Positions 46,621 through 57,860 of a stretch of 64,000 bases of DNA are shown here, piece after piece. The notes beneath the pieces were generated by a model. That model did not search any database, was not told where the DNA came from, and worked only from the letters and a program-made list of their open reading frames with translations. The DNA comes from Eumeta japonica (taxonomy: Eukaryota > Arthropoda > Insecta > Lepidoptera > Psychidae): NCBI GenBank assembly GCA_005406025.1, contig BGZK01000070.1, forward strand, positions 434,001 through 498,000. Reading direction: 5' to 3'. Position numbers and translations under genes: made by a program. Positions within the stretch are counted from its first letter, which is position 1. Each line of letters begins with the position of its first letter.

Positions 46621-48180
46621 GTAAATTTAAAGATAACTAAGACAATAAACTGACTGCTTAATATGATATAAATAATCGATTCCAAAAGGCCATTTTGTTA
46701 GTAATTGTAGAACGCTTTGTACTTTTATTTAAGAAAATTTATTGATTTTGTTTTACTATCGTCCAACAGATGGCGCATTCTTAGGCCAGCTAGTTTTTAA
46801 GTTTTAAAACATTAATGAATCTGTAGGTTTGTAAACAAGTCTACAACATGAGTGTCTAATATTAACATAAAAACATTCCCTTTTATTACAAAATGAATTA
46901 GACAGCTAAGAGTCCGATTTTTATGTTTAAGAGTTAAGTTTTACATTATTTTCACAAAAATGTTCAATGAAACGATAATTATAAAAACTACGTCCATGTA
47001 GTAATTCAACATAAAACAAATATTCAATTTGAATAATACCGACTATTGGTTACACATGTTTTACAAGTTTTATTTTGTCATTAATTAATATTGTGATATG
47101 TCGTATTGATTTTTTTTTTGTATTTTTTTTCAATCCGACCGTTATTATTTAGGGTGTTGTTTTTTTCTTAAATAGTCTAAGTGATGCATTTAAATGAAAC
47201 AAGACCAGGAAGAGTAATTTTAAGGAGCGGTTTATTTAATGACCTCTAGCTAGAATTTCTTCAATTTCTCATTTCATTTCCCAACATATACTATCGACGG
47301 GTCAAAATTGGATCTAAGACCACTTACAAGTGTACATGGATCTATTTAAGATAATTATGTTAAATTTCAACCATATGCGTGAAAGAGTTCCTAAAATAGA
47401 TACCTGTGAATATTTTTAAACTTTTACACAATGCATCAGAAATAAACCACGCAATAATTAGTATAAACCACTTGGCGAGAACTAGCTGCACAGTTCAAAA
47501 TTAATAAAGTACGACTCAGTAAGTTCTGATACCTCGTCCACCAAAGTTTCGGGACAATGAATAATTTCTTCCCGGAAGTATCCTAGTTATAAAATTTGAA
47601 AGTGGCTATTTAATTCGAATGTGTCCCTTACTGTTGTAAAAATTCTAAGGGTGAAGTCCAGGAGTGATAACTGATATTGATTGTCACAGCAGTTGACGTG
47701 TTCTTTGATATGATGCATGTCATAGAATTTTAAATGGACGAAGACCGTCGAACCGATGGGACATTATAAGCATATGAAAAATAGTCGAGTTTTCTAGATT
47801 GTTCTATAAAGCGACTTTACAAAATTTCCCGCCACGCTAAGTGAGAAGTTCTTGGTTTATTGCTTGCTTTACAAGTTATGGAGAAAATATAGTGTTCAAT
47901 AGTGAGGGGTTTTTGTTGCAAAGGGTTAAGGTGATACGATAAGTAAAAATAAAAAATCAATTTGCTCCCGTGAGCAAAACAGATCCTTTGCGATACTCTG
48001 ATCAATTATAAGGGATGCGTTTGCTTATCCTCTTGACTTGCTGTATATATTTCAAGAAAATAATTTTTAAAGAGTAAGGTCCAGTCGCGCGTCGGATTTG
48101 ATACGCATCATTTATCAACTATGTATGTCATTATTGCATATAAATGAGAGTGAAACATAGACCTAGTATCGTATTACTAA
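46621..48180. other. Intergenic, nothing recognised
   Basis: AT-rich sequence with no supported gene. Confidence 0.4.
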
Positions 48181-49020
48181 CTAGCTTCCCGCCCGTGGCT
48201 TCGCCCACGTGGACATAAAATGTGTTCTTTTCTTTTTTATACGGAAAGACTTTGTTGTCAATCCCAATCTCGTAGACCCTTGCCTGCAACATGCATTAAC
48301 ATGCAGCATGCAACCCACCGCTGACCCTCGAATCTGCCTCTCCACTACGAATCTCTATCCAAATGATTGAATATTGATTCCAGACGATTGACAGATATCG
48401 AACACCTAAGCAAGTGTTATTTATTTTTATAATTATCTTATTCCGCTAACTGTTAAATTGTTAATTCTACGTACGTTTCATGCCAACCAGGCACATCCTC
48501 AGGAAATTGCCGACAGTCACATCCACCAGGGTGCAAGGAGCGTTAAAACAACCAACACAACCTCGTTAAGCGGGCCGCTGTCATGGAATGTTATGTCAAT
48601 AGTTTGCATGATAGTCCTTGATTAAGATCTCAGCACACTTTTAATTGTAATCCTAAACTGACACTCAGTCACAATCCCGGCCCCGTTCGCAACTTCCGTT
48701 ACGGCTCTAGCCCTCGATCCTCCTCCTCGCCCCGCTTTCAATTGCAATGCCGCCCACGGTTCCAATTTGTACGAAGCGCTTACCAGTGTTGGTACCAAAA
48801 TAAAGCTAGTATATATTATTCTGGGATTAGTGTAGCTGCTTTCTATATCCAGTTTTATGCAATTCCAATTTCCATCATTCAAAGATATCTACATTTTTTC
48901 TGACATCCGATTTAAATAGCCTGCTTTAAGTTCTATTTATCCGTGAAAATTACATTAAAATTTATTCTGCAATTTTAGATATGCGCATAAACAGACAGAC
49001 AACCAAACAGACAAACAATT
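48181..49020 (-). mobile_element. Non-autonomous Helitron with degenerate internal arrays
   Basis: Minus-strand 3' end: CATTTTATGTCC, ACGTGGGCGAAGCCACGGGC, GGGAAGCTAG then T; the GTGG(G)C-GAA-GCCAC hairpin shows the same bulge and GAA loop as the autonomous Helitron. Pyrimidine-rich arrays at 48250-48380 and 48640-48800. Shares CAGTTTTATGCAATTCC with 11870. GACAGACAACCAAACAGAC near 48995 is usual near Helitron 5' regions. 5' limit estimated. Confidence 0.6.
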
Positions 49021-50299
49021 TAAAAATCATTGTTTCTCTTATCGTCTTCTCTCCATTTTTCATAGATACTTTCAATGTACAAACACATTTGGTCTTACTG
49101 TTATTATACATATATTATTATTATTATATATAGATTATGCTTATTATATATAGATTTATAAAGGGAATTATTCGGTAAATCATTCAAAAAACTAATTTCA
49201 ATAATTTTCTGATTATATACAAGAAAATTTGATTGAACTCTTAGAATTAAAGCCTCAAAAAGCAAATAATTTGAAATATAATTTTGTGATCTGGTAACCG
49301 CTGGGACTGGGAAAAGCAGAAACAAACTCTATGAATTGTGAGATATGACTTACAATTACTTGAAAACAAATTTGATTTCCTTTAATATGTCAAAAATAAT
49401 ATAAAAAATTTTGTACCGTAACTTAATCCCAGTACTTCAATTACAAAATTGATCAGTCAAAAACAAAATGAATGTTACCTGAGATAAAATACGAGAGGTA
49501 TTGTGGGTTTCAACCGGCATCCGGTTGAAACCAAGTTTCTGTCGCTTTAATTACGTTAAATCAAATAATAGGAACAGTGAAATAAATTGAAAATTTTTTA
49601 GAGTAATGAAACGAGAAATACAAAATAATAGGTTAAGAAAAATATTCATTTACTGTAAATTGGATATAATATATATAAAATAGTGAATTATAAGTTATAT
49701 ATATAAAAAAAATAAATAAAGCAATGAGAAGCGTCATTTTTGTTTATTAAAAACTTTGTTAATGTTATCAAGCTTCACAATTACGTAATTTTTGAAATGG
49801 ATAATATGTCACTTTTATATGCATATATAAAATGAGTTTATTAAATATTTAAAATAGAAAGCTCTATCTCCAGAACGGTACAAAAATCGAAAAATGAAGA
49901 TCCAAAAATTACCTCAATCACATTATTATTAATCACAAATGCATGTAACATGATAATATATAGACATTTTTATCAAAAATTTGAAAAAAAATATTAGCGT
50001 CGCGAGGTGCGCGGCTGCTGTCGCAGTTGCTCGATTAACTAGCATCTATTAGAGAGAAAGAGAGAGTCGTTAAGAATGAAATGGAGGGGGCATAACGCTT
50101 CTGCCTTACGTGACAATTTCTATCAACTAACACCTACCACAAGCACTGTTAAGGAATTTCGTTTCAATAATTAATTCGAAACTTAAAGGGTGAAAAATTA
50201 CGAACGCAGTCTCAGTCTCATAAATTGACAACGAATTTATAACAGTGAATCTAAAAGTTGATCAGGAATTCCACATTTTCTTTCAATATCCAGCTAATA
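49021..50299. other. Intergenic with a short perfect hairpin
   Basis: Holds the 12 bp perfect inverted repeat GGTTTCAACCGG / CCGGTTGAAACC at 49506-49532 (3-base loop). Otherwise AT-rich; a short GA-rich run lies near 50050. Confidence 0.5.
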
Positions 50300-50360
50300 T
50301 TAACTGGATACCTTACTATACCCTTCTACCCTACTATACCTATACTATACCCATACTATA
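50300..50360. repeat. Degenerate ACTATACC tandem repeat
   Basis: Consecutive CTTACTATACCC, CCTACTATACC, TATACTATACCC and ATACTATAAAC units. Confidence 0.75.
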
Positions 50361-50443
50361 AACTTAACCGTTGCTGAGTCGCTACTTATCGAAATCTTTA
50401 CGGCCATTTCCGACATAGACGTGTATAAAATAATATATATATA

Positions 50444-50941
50444 CTAGCTTTCCGCCCGCGGCTTCACTCTTTATTCACAAGATGTATTTTTTCATCTTTG
50501 ACAATGATCGCTCTTCCTATCAATCTCAACCTTATTCCCACGTTTAATTCTGATCTCGGTACTATTTCTAAATCCGATCTCGCTTGCGGGTTTTGATTCT
50601 AATTGTTGTCCTACACTGAATTTCGAGCCCTGGTTCCGTTCTTTATTTCGGTTTCGGTCTAGGCTCTCGATTCTGCTCCCCGGTTCGATTCTTTTTTGCA
50701 AAACACTAATTTGTTGTTTTTATGAAAATATGTGACGTTAAAACTATTAAACTGAGTATTATTACATCTTTTATTTAGATTTTCAAAGAAAGCACCATCC
50801 CAGTTTTCGAATTTCCTCGTATATTTTCCAAAAAAATGTCTTGGTAATTATGAGCACTACAAAAAAGTCAGTCAATTCGATCCAGCCATTCTCAAGTGTT
50901 GATATTTCATACATACAACTGATTTTTATATATGTAAAGGA
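50444..50941 (-). mobile_element. Non-autonomous Helitron with both ends
   Basis: Minus strand: 5' TCCTTTACATATATAAAAATC at 50941, close to the 5' end of the autonomous Helitron (TATATAAAAATCA), followed by GAGAATGGCTGGATCGAATT. 3' end GTGAAGCCGCGGGCGG, AAAGCTAG, T at 50444. Inside, 50500-50700 is a degenerate TTCTGATCTCGGTACT array homologous to 31130-31440. The Helitron-like 5' end on a non-coding body fits a derivative mobilised in trans. Confidence 0.7.
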
Positions 50942-51019
50942 GATATATGTACAAAAATTGCTAACTCGAAGTAATAACATGAAAGACATAAAACTGTAAT
51001 AAAAGGAAATAAGTAAATA

Positions 51020-51260
51020 TTTACAACCCTGGCTAAGATGCGCGTGCGCTCGCGCAGGCGCCCGGCGGCGGGCTGTCTCCCATTCGTCGTTTTGTAATTC
51101 CGAATGAATTTCGCTCGCGCTTAATTCGACGGCAGAAATTTTCATACTCTACGATATTAAATTGTTCTCGGCGAAATGCTTTTGTACCGAGTTTATCGAT
51201 GGCGAGTTCGGGGAGGCCTCGATCGGTTTTCGTGCCCCGCAGGAAGTGGAGGCCGCTTCG
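51020..51260. promoter_or_regulatory. CpG-rich island, possibly bidirectional
   Basis: Many CpG in an AT-rich setting (GCGTGCGCTCGCGCAGG, CGGCGGCGGGC). The minus side holds the candidate exon at 51025-51145. The plus side holds an ATG near 51193 opening 29 codons (MASSGRPRSVFVPRRKWRPL...) with mostly G or C third positions. Divergent starts about 50 bases apart suggest a bidirectional promoter, but this is inference. Confidence 0.35.
51025..51145 (-). CDS. Putative first coding exon, unknown gene
   Basis: Minus-strand ATG at 51145 in a GC-rich island; frame MKISAVELSASEIHSELQND then EWETARRRAPARAHAHLSQG, ending at a moderate donor (GTAAAT at 51024). The open frame continues into the Helitron, which is unlikely to be coding. 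Balanced acidic/basic composition and local GC enrichment support an exon; no family recognised. Confidence 0.33.
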
Positions 51261-51442
51261 TTATTGTCTCTCGACATTGCACTTATGAAGTTAGATATCA
51301 AAGAGAATGGACGTTGTTTGTAGGAGTTAAATAATAGATTCGATGCGAAAATCGTTACTGTTCCCCTCAGAGCATCGATTGGACTATAACATACCGACGC
51401 AGTGTTAATATATGACGTCTTTTACATGTCATAATCTATACA

Positions 51443-51643
51443 TCTATACATTTATAATGAAAATAGGTTGTCTTTGTTCGCCAATCACGTAAAAACTACT
51501 AAACGTATAGACATGGGACTGGGACCATTCGATGCGCAATGATTTGTGGATGGTTCTAGGCTACTCATTTTTCGAATTCCGTAAATCCTTTGCCATTTTA
51601 TTTATAAATAAAAATTACCCAGCGAAGCGGGCGGGACAGCTAG
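51443..51643 (+). mobile_element. Complete non-autonomous Helitron, copy 2
   Basis: TCTATACATTTATAATG at the start with A outside, CCCAGCGAAGCGGGCGGGAC then AGCTAG at the end with T outside. 201 bp, the compact form of the element at 12836-13067 without the TATAAG expansion. No coding capacity. Confidence 0.87.
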
Positions 51644-53485
51644 TATATTATATATTATTTGTTTCAGTTGGATATTTATGTTTACGATTCAGTACTTAAA
51701 TTGATGATTTCAACAGTTAAAGAATTTTATAACATACTTTAATCTCGAAAAGTCACATTAATCGCTTATAAAGAGTTCTTTATTTGGGATGCATGACCTA
51801 ATCGCCGAGGTCGGGCGATGTCTCTTAGCGGTCAAGTTACAATGCTTTTCGTGTTTGTGTAAAGGTTTTCGAATAAAATTTTAGATGCATATCTTAGACG
51901 ATTAACCGTAGGTATGTCGCTGTCATCAAGGGCGGCGACAAGGACACCATGGCTTTTAGATGATAAAAGTTCGGCGTAATCGGTACGTTTATTCCCAGGC
52001 GATGGGTATTGATAAAATTGCGCCAATTTAAAGAAATGGCTCAGATGGAGTTATGATAAACATTTTGACCGTTTGAAATTCTAATTAATTCGACATCAAA
52101 ATACTTTTATTCCATAGATTGTAGATATGACCAAGTAAGTAATGTTGAATTTATGAATTTAGCTCTCGTTCGCGAGGTTGTTTTTTTTCAAGAATAACGA
52201 GCGAAAAATTTGAAGGTAGGCCTTTTCAATATGAATCGTGTACAAGCATAATCACATACGAAACTCTTACAATAAAGATGAATAGAAACAATATAGTAAG
52301 AAATTGAGCTGGTTATGCCCATGAATATTTGTTGTCTTAATATAATATAAGTATTAATAAATGTTATATTCCTTTTTCCACGAAATATTCACCTAATAAT
52401 CAATATTAAATATGTATGAGGATAAAATTGTTATATGTTGACACATATACGCCTAACTGAATATTCGTCCAGAGAAACTTTTATATAAATTTATGTTTTT
52501 CTGTAGGCGGCTGATATGTAAATACAGTTTATTTTCATTTTTAGCGATGAGTATACGATCATTATTTTCCTTAACATTCCTAAATTATTTCTCACTCTTA
52601 TACAATAGATTTTTGTAGCTTAACTGAGATAAATGACTAAGTTACTCTTCTTCAAGTAAAAGGCATAAGACTCGGTGAGACATTATAAGTCTTATTGCGG
52701 GAATCATATAAAAAAGCTAGCAAACGGCATGGCTTTGTGAGGGCTCGCAACATTTATATATGCACGTCCAGAAGGTGCGGAAATGCTTTCAGTGTGCGTT
52801 TGAGGGTTCAAAACTTTTATATGTGCACTGATCAGTATACGTTTTTAGATGCTTATATGAACAGCCTCTTTGATGTGCAGTTCGGGGCGCCGATAACTCC
52901 AAAATCATCTTAAACATGATCACTAGTCGATGACGAATTTGGGTGCACGTTCATGTAACCAATTTATTTTAATACAAGTTGTATAATGTATTACACGGAT
53001 ATTATATTACATTTAATGATATCATTTTATTTCATGTAATAATGTTATTATTTAGTAATAATTATTAAGAGGGAATTTTTAATAAAATGAGGTGTTAATG
53101 TATAGATTAGATTCATTAAATAATTAATTTAGCAAATAATTGTCCGAAAATTTATAAATTGCATAAATAATGAATACTTTTTCATGAAAACTGTATAAAC
53201 AAAAATAATACATTCAGTATATGTACAGTGTTATTGTTGAACATAAACAAAAATAGAGATATTTGTTTCTATATTTTGTGATTTAAATATGTCCTATTAG
53301 TTTTGTGGCTGCCAACAGGTAGATGGTGGTAATAGGCAAATAACATTCTAAGTATTAGTAAAAAAAACGTTATCACACAATAAATTGCATCTAGAATTTC
53401 TATTAATTTATTTATTATAGGTATAAAAATACCCGGCGACCATGCAAGTTAACATTTTAGAAATAAATATATCGATTTTAAATCT
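51644..53485. other. Intergenic, repeat fragment and weak frame
   Basis: 52140-52235 is a diverged copy of the repeat at 55205-55385. A plus frame at 52695-52913 starts MRESYKKASKRHGFVRAR; its DNA repeats AACATTTATATATGCAC and AAACTTTTATATGTGCAC, so it is more likely repeat-derived than a gene. Confidence 0.35.
52140..52235 (+). repeat. LINE-tail-like dispersed repeat, diverged copy
   Basis: TCGTTCGCGAGGTTG, CAAGAATAACGAGCGAAAAA, TTTGAAGGTAGGCCTTTTC line up with CGTTCGTTCGAAAGGTAG, CAAGAAGAACGAGCAAGAAA, CTGAAGGGTAGCTCTTTTC at 55300-55360. Confidence 0.6.
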
Positions 53486-53951
53486 ATTTTTGACGTGACA
53501 ACGTCTTAAATTAGGTTGCGGCTGGGAGTCACTTATGAAAAAGTGTAACGCTCGGTAACGTAACGATGAGTCACCGAACGAGAGAGAGGCCCGCCGAATG
53601 CCTTGCGTCCCTCCCACTCAACTATGATCGGTCTGCCGCGCGCAGCACTAGAGAATTAGTGCATAGCTTGTAAAATGTATTGCAAGTTATTGTATGTATA
53701 TTTGTATATAAATACGTATGTATGTAAAGGTAAAATAAAATTTTAATTATGAAATTCAGTGCGAGATTCTTTGTATAAATTAATGTTTTAAATATAATTC
53801 TTTGTATAAATAAATGTTTTAAATTGTTACTATTATTTCATCCTTCTTCCTACTATACGAATGAATATTCACATTAAAATGATTTTACCATTCAAAGTCG
53901 TTGTCACGTAAATTTCGCCCGTATACCGACTTTACAGGCAACCAAATTTTT
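53486..53951 (-). mobile_element. MITE-like element, copy 2 (inverted)
   Basis: Reverse-complement twin of 7512-7986 with only scattered differences, including a GC dinucleotide repeat (GCGCGCGCGGCAGACC against GCGCGCGGCAGACC). Begins GACGTGACAACGTC and ends CGACTTTACAGGCAACC. Non-coding. Shared ends of the similarity define the element. Confidence 0.72.
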
Positions 53952-54339
53952 AACATATGACCTTAGAAACAGTGTAGTTGACAAACATCACACATCGATG
54001 TGGCTTATTAGTGCTGTAATTTCTGACAGATAGCGTTAATAATATAAATAATATTCTAGTTGTTAAAGTATTTCACATTTTTATTTAGCATTTTTTAAAA
54101 TATTTGTTCATGAAATGACATATTAGTGATAGACAAGACATTTAAAAATAAATTGAAATTACTATGTTAAATTCCAAATCTTGAGCTGAGATAGTTCTTT
54201 CTGTACGGGTTGTGGGACGTGTACGGCTCTCTTTACTAGCCCTAATTACACTTATTTTTTGTAAAATATAATACTAGTTTTAGCAATTAAAGTTTTAAGC
54301 ACTAAAAATACGAACAATTGAAATTTTACCATCGGTCGA
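53952..54339. other. Intergenic, nothing recognised
   Basis: AT-rich up to the GC-rich island that follows. Confidence 0.4.
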
Positions 54340-54486
54340 CTCCAGGACGGCACATTTTATCCAACTACACGGAGGACTGTCCTTCTTTCGCGAACTAATT
54401 CGGCATTCCGGACAGAAGTTGAGTTCTTCTCGAACTTTAAGAGCGCCCGTAGAATTCTGAGAGGGAACGTTATTACGTCAGATGTT

Positions 54487-54613
54487 ATGGAGGCTGTGTT
54501 GTTGCGCCGGATACGGACATTTTTGCGCGTCCCCCGCGCGCCCTGCCGGCGCAGAGGCGAGAGTTTAAAACGCGCCGTTCGGTTTTACGGAGTATGGGCG
54601 AGCTCGTTAGCGT
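54487..54613 (+). CDS. Putative first coding exon, unknown gene
   Basis: In a CpG-rich island (about 54340-54620). ATG at 54487 opens MEAVLLRRIRTFLRVPRA, then PCRRRGESLKRAVRFYGVW and ASSLA up to a consensus donor GTAAGT at 54614. Third positions are GC-rich; the peptide is very basic with alternating hydrophobics, similar to a mitochondrial targeting sequence, though the island itself would bias towards arginine. A shorter start at 54596 in another frame uses the same donor. A non-coding first exon is also possible. Confidence 0.38.
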
Positions 54614-55204
54614 GTAAGTACATTAACGTATTTTTTGTTAGTAGGGTAGATTACATAGAAAATTGAATTACCAATTTAAAGTAGAAAAAAATTTCGTTCA
54701 AACACCACTGAGTGCAATTGTGACTTTCATTTGATAGTTTTTACTGGTACAAGACGAACACATTCGTAAATCGTGTAAATATTAAGAAAAACATTGAAAA
54801 GTTTTAAGTAAGAAAAAATGATATTTAATAGAGCAAATTCAATGTTTGTATAGAAAGACTTGCGTAATCACATAAATTAGATATTATGAAAATAGATACA
54901 CAGACAAGTAAATCGTTATAATTATTTTTATATTTATTTATATTTAAATTTAGTGAAATGTATTTTTATGAGAACATTATATGATCACTTAACGAGGACA
55001 ATATCATAAATGGACGTGCTGATCTGAACAGGCATACAACATTAGGTTTAGTTTTGGTTTAGTTCTAGTATACTTAATAGTTAAATTATCGAGCCGTGAT
55101 AAATGCCATACGTAACAGTTTGCGCGGAGTTTGCGCACTTACTGATTTTTATAACTTGACGTCTATTTTGGAAGTGTGACGCCTTAAATATCAAATGCTG
55201 TAGG
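54614..55204. other. Presumed intron start or intergenic, nothing recognised
   Basis: AT-rich, no further exon signal found. Confidence 0.4.
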
Positions 55205-55385
55205 TCAAATTCAAATTCAAATTCATATTCAATATGTTTATTTCATTGGTTACAAAATATATTTTGAAATACATCATAATGTTTTGCGAATTTACACTTT
55301 ACCGTTCGTTCGAAAGGTAGTTTTCCCTCAAGAAGAACGAGCAAGAAACTGAAGGGTAGCTCTTTTCTAATTTGCACATACATGG
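55205..55385 (+). repeat. LINE-tail-like dispersed repeat
   Basis: Starts with CAAATTCAAATTCAAATTC, then an AT-rich stretch, CGTTCGTTCGAAAGGTAG, CAAGAAGAACGAGCAAGAAA and CTGAAGGGTAGCTCTTTTC. I recognise the AAGAACCGGCAAGAAACTC-like motif as a very common lepidopteran repeat. A diverged partner is at 52140-52235. Confidence 0.65.
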
Positions 55386-56600
55386 CCGAAACAAATACGT
55401 ATATTATTTAATTATTGCGAATGCTTTCGATGATCTACAGTAAAGAATGCTGTCTTTAAATCAATAAAAAAACCTAACCAAATATTTTTTCGACCGATAA
55501 TGGTCGATACCGCTTCATAATTACATCGACTACTGCTGTGGTTAGTACTCGGTTGATAAAGGAAGCCATACACGGATGACCATAATAAAAAAAGATAAAT
55601 CTTTTACCTAATTAATATTTTTCTGTAAGTTTTTATCGTGTGTTAATTTTACTTTGTTATGGCAGTATACCTATTAAATTATTTGAGTCGATAATATTTT
55701 TTTAATACTTCGATATCACAACGGAAACGCTGAGGAAATTTCATGCACTTCCGTTATGATGTCAGAAAATTTTCTGTCAAAAAATGCATAAATAACACGT
55801 ATAGTATTTAATATAATACATATATTGATATTGATAAAAAAAAATAAGGTTTAATGAGTCGTCACCTTGTTTTATGATTTATATCATAAAACAAGGTGAC
55901 GATTTCATATCATATATATGATAAGAAATATTTGTGTTACTTTACACAGTATAAAAATTGTCAAGTTCTTTAATATATATTTCAATCAATATTATAATAA
56001 TAAAATTATGCATTGACTATAATTTCATGTTATTACCACATTGAGTATTTATTGGCTCTGCAGAAAAATATCCTCTCATTCTGTTCATACATACAAACAA
56101 AAAACAATAATTAAGAATTAAAATATTTTCAAACTGCTGCACCGAGTTACGAAATAATCGTTCCTTGTGCTATTTGTATTTGAAAATAAACTTTTTGCTT
56201 ATGATCTTTCGATTGAAGCGTCGGATGATAATATGTACATATAATGGTGTTTCGTTTCTCGTTATTTTTTGATAATGTAAAATGATATTGTAAATTGTAC
56301 AGACAGAGATGTACACTTTGAGTCGTTTTTTGGTTTTAAAATAGTAAGCGACTGTACATATTCCCTTTTGCATGTATGATGTTTTACTATTGTTCCACTT
56401 TGATAAATGGTTTCAAATTTTTTAAATAAAACAAAATTAACAGATAATGTATGTCAAGAATATGATGTTAAAATAATAATTTTCTTGAATAAATATTAAA
56501 TGTGCTTAGAATTCTTTTACAGTAAAATATACCAATGTCTACGTAAGCACGGGACGACGGGTAAAAGCTGTGCTTAATTTTGGTGAAAGGGGAGGGGGAG
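55386..56600. other. Intergenic with a perfect hairpin at 55860-55901
   Basis: No gene supported. Confidence 0.4.
55860..55901. repeat. Perfect 19 bp inverted repeat
   Basis: CGTCACCTTGTTTTATGAT (55860-55878) and its exact complement (55883-55901) around a TTAT loop. Confidence 0.95.
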
Positions 56601-56879
56601 TTAAAAATTATACAAATTCTCTTCACGTAATACTTGAATAGCCTCTACGCAGTGAACACTAATACCCGAGAAGTGAAGAGTATGACCGCCATTAGTGTAC
56701 AAAAGTTTTAATGACGACAAATTCAATGGAACATCTTGGTTTATTTTAATTATTCTATAACTCAATATGTATAGTTCACTCGTACTAAATGCTTTTTGTA
56801 ATGTAACTAATAATGTTTTTCTTTCGGATAGGTTTACCGCAAATTTAGGTGGCCTTTTTAATGGAATTTTTCTCGACAT
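56601..56879 (-). CDS. Small uncharacterised protein, 92 residues
   Basis: A single open frame from ATG at 56879: MSRKIPLKRPPKFAVNLSER, KTLLVTLQKAFSTSELYILS, then RIIKINQDVPLNLSSLKLLY and TNGGHTLHFSGISVHCVEAI, ending EENLYNF. It has a basic proline-containing N-terminus, amphipathic leucine-rich middle and no low-complexity runs, better than typical chance frames here. No signal peptide or membrane segment. No family recognised; it might be a single-exon gene or the first exon of a longer one, though no donor is evident. Confidence 0.33.
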   Translation of the reverse strand: MSRKIPLKRPPKFAVNLSERKTLLVTLQKAFSTSELYILSYRIIKINQDVPLNLSSLKLLYTNGGHTLHFSGISVHCVEAIQVLREENLYNF

Positions 56880-57635
56880 TTTCTATGCATTTATTAAGCC
56901 CACCTACGCATGACAAAACCTAATAATAGCTGTTTTCGTGTCGGCGTTCGATTGATATGTTTTCTGTTTGTTCCGTAATAGATGTACGAGAGTATAGATA
57001 TTGTCAAAATAAACTTTTATCTGCCCGGTTTTGCTCGGAATGTATGTTTAAAGTCTCATAAATTTTATTGGTTTACGGCAATATTCATAAAAGATTCATT
57101 GATTTCATAATTTTGTTGTTTAGGTAACTTTGCGTAGAATTGCGATTTTTTTAAATGATTCCCATAACATATTTTATTATTCGTATGCCTTATTTATCAA
57201 TATACGAATCCCTAACTCAATAAATCGTCGATTTCGGTGTTTAAGAAAATCTGTTTTTTTATTTTATTTTTTTAGATATATATAGAGTCTCTTTGAAGAG
57301 ATGCAACTTTAATGGCTTAAAAGGTGTATTTTCCTCTCGATCACAAATATAATGTTAACAATAAAGAAAGAAATCTTCCAAAGTGCCGATATAATTCATG
57401 GTAGGCACTTTAAGAAAAAAATATTCCCTAAAAATCGGTTCTAGTGGATGAACAAACAAAGCAACTTTATTATAATGTCGGTTGAAATGGAGAACTTCAA
57501 AAGAACAAGGCCGACTTTTGATCGCTCAAAAAGAAATTAAAAGCACTTTTGACTGTATTGTTTACACGTCCATCATATATATATATAATGGAGTCTATAT
57601 ATATATATATAGACTAGTAGAGGTCGATACGTTTT
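56880..57635. other. Intergenic, nothing recognised
   Basis: AT-rich; ends in a self-complementary AGTCTATATATA-type tract near 57592-57615. Confidence 0.4.
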
Positions 57636-57639
57636 TATT

Positions 57640-57860
57640 GTAAGCGTTGGCCAGTTATCGCAGACCGGACGACTCGTGTAAACAGTCTGCAGGTAGGACC
57701 ACAAAATAAGGAGGCCCAGAAGGTCCACTCTATACGAAGCGGGCCAAGCGATGACGCACGCGCGCCGCCGGAAGAATAAAGGATTCCCAAACCATCCTAA
57801 ACGTATCAGTTGCGACTAGCGCACGCGAGAGATAGTAGTGACACAACGTCTTTTCTTTAA
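57640..57860. promoter_or_regulatory. GC-rich island, possible promoter or non-coding first exon
   Basis: CpG-dense (GATGACGCACGCGCGCCGCC) within AT-rich sequence. CTGCAG followed by GTAGGA near 57690 could be a splice donor on the plus strand. No frame stays open convincingly. Confidence 0.25.

Noticed and set aside
57592..57615. AGTCTATATATA palindrome as a regulatory hairpin
   Set aside because: Mostly a TA microsatellite, which is self-complementary by nature.
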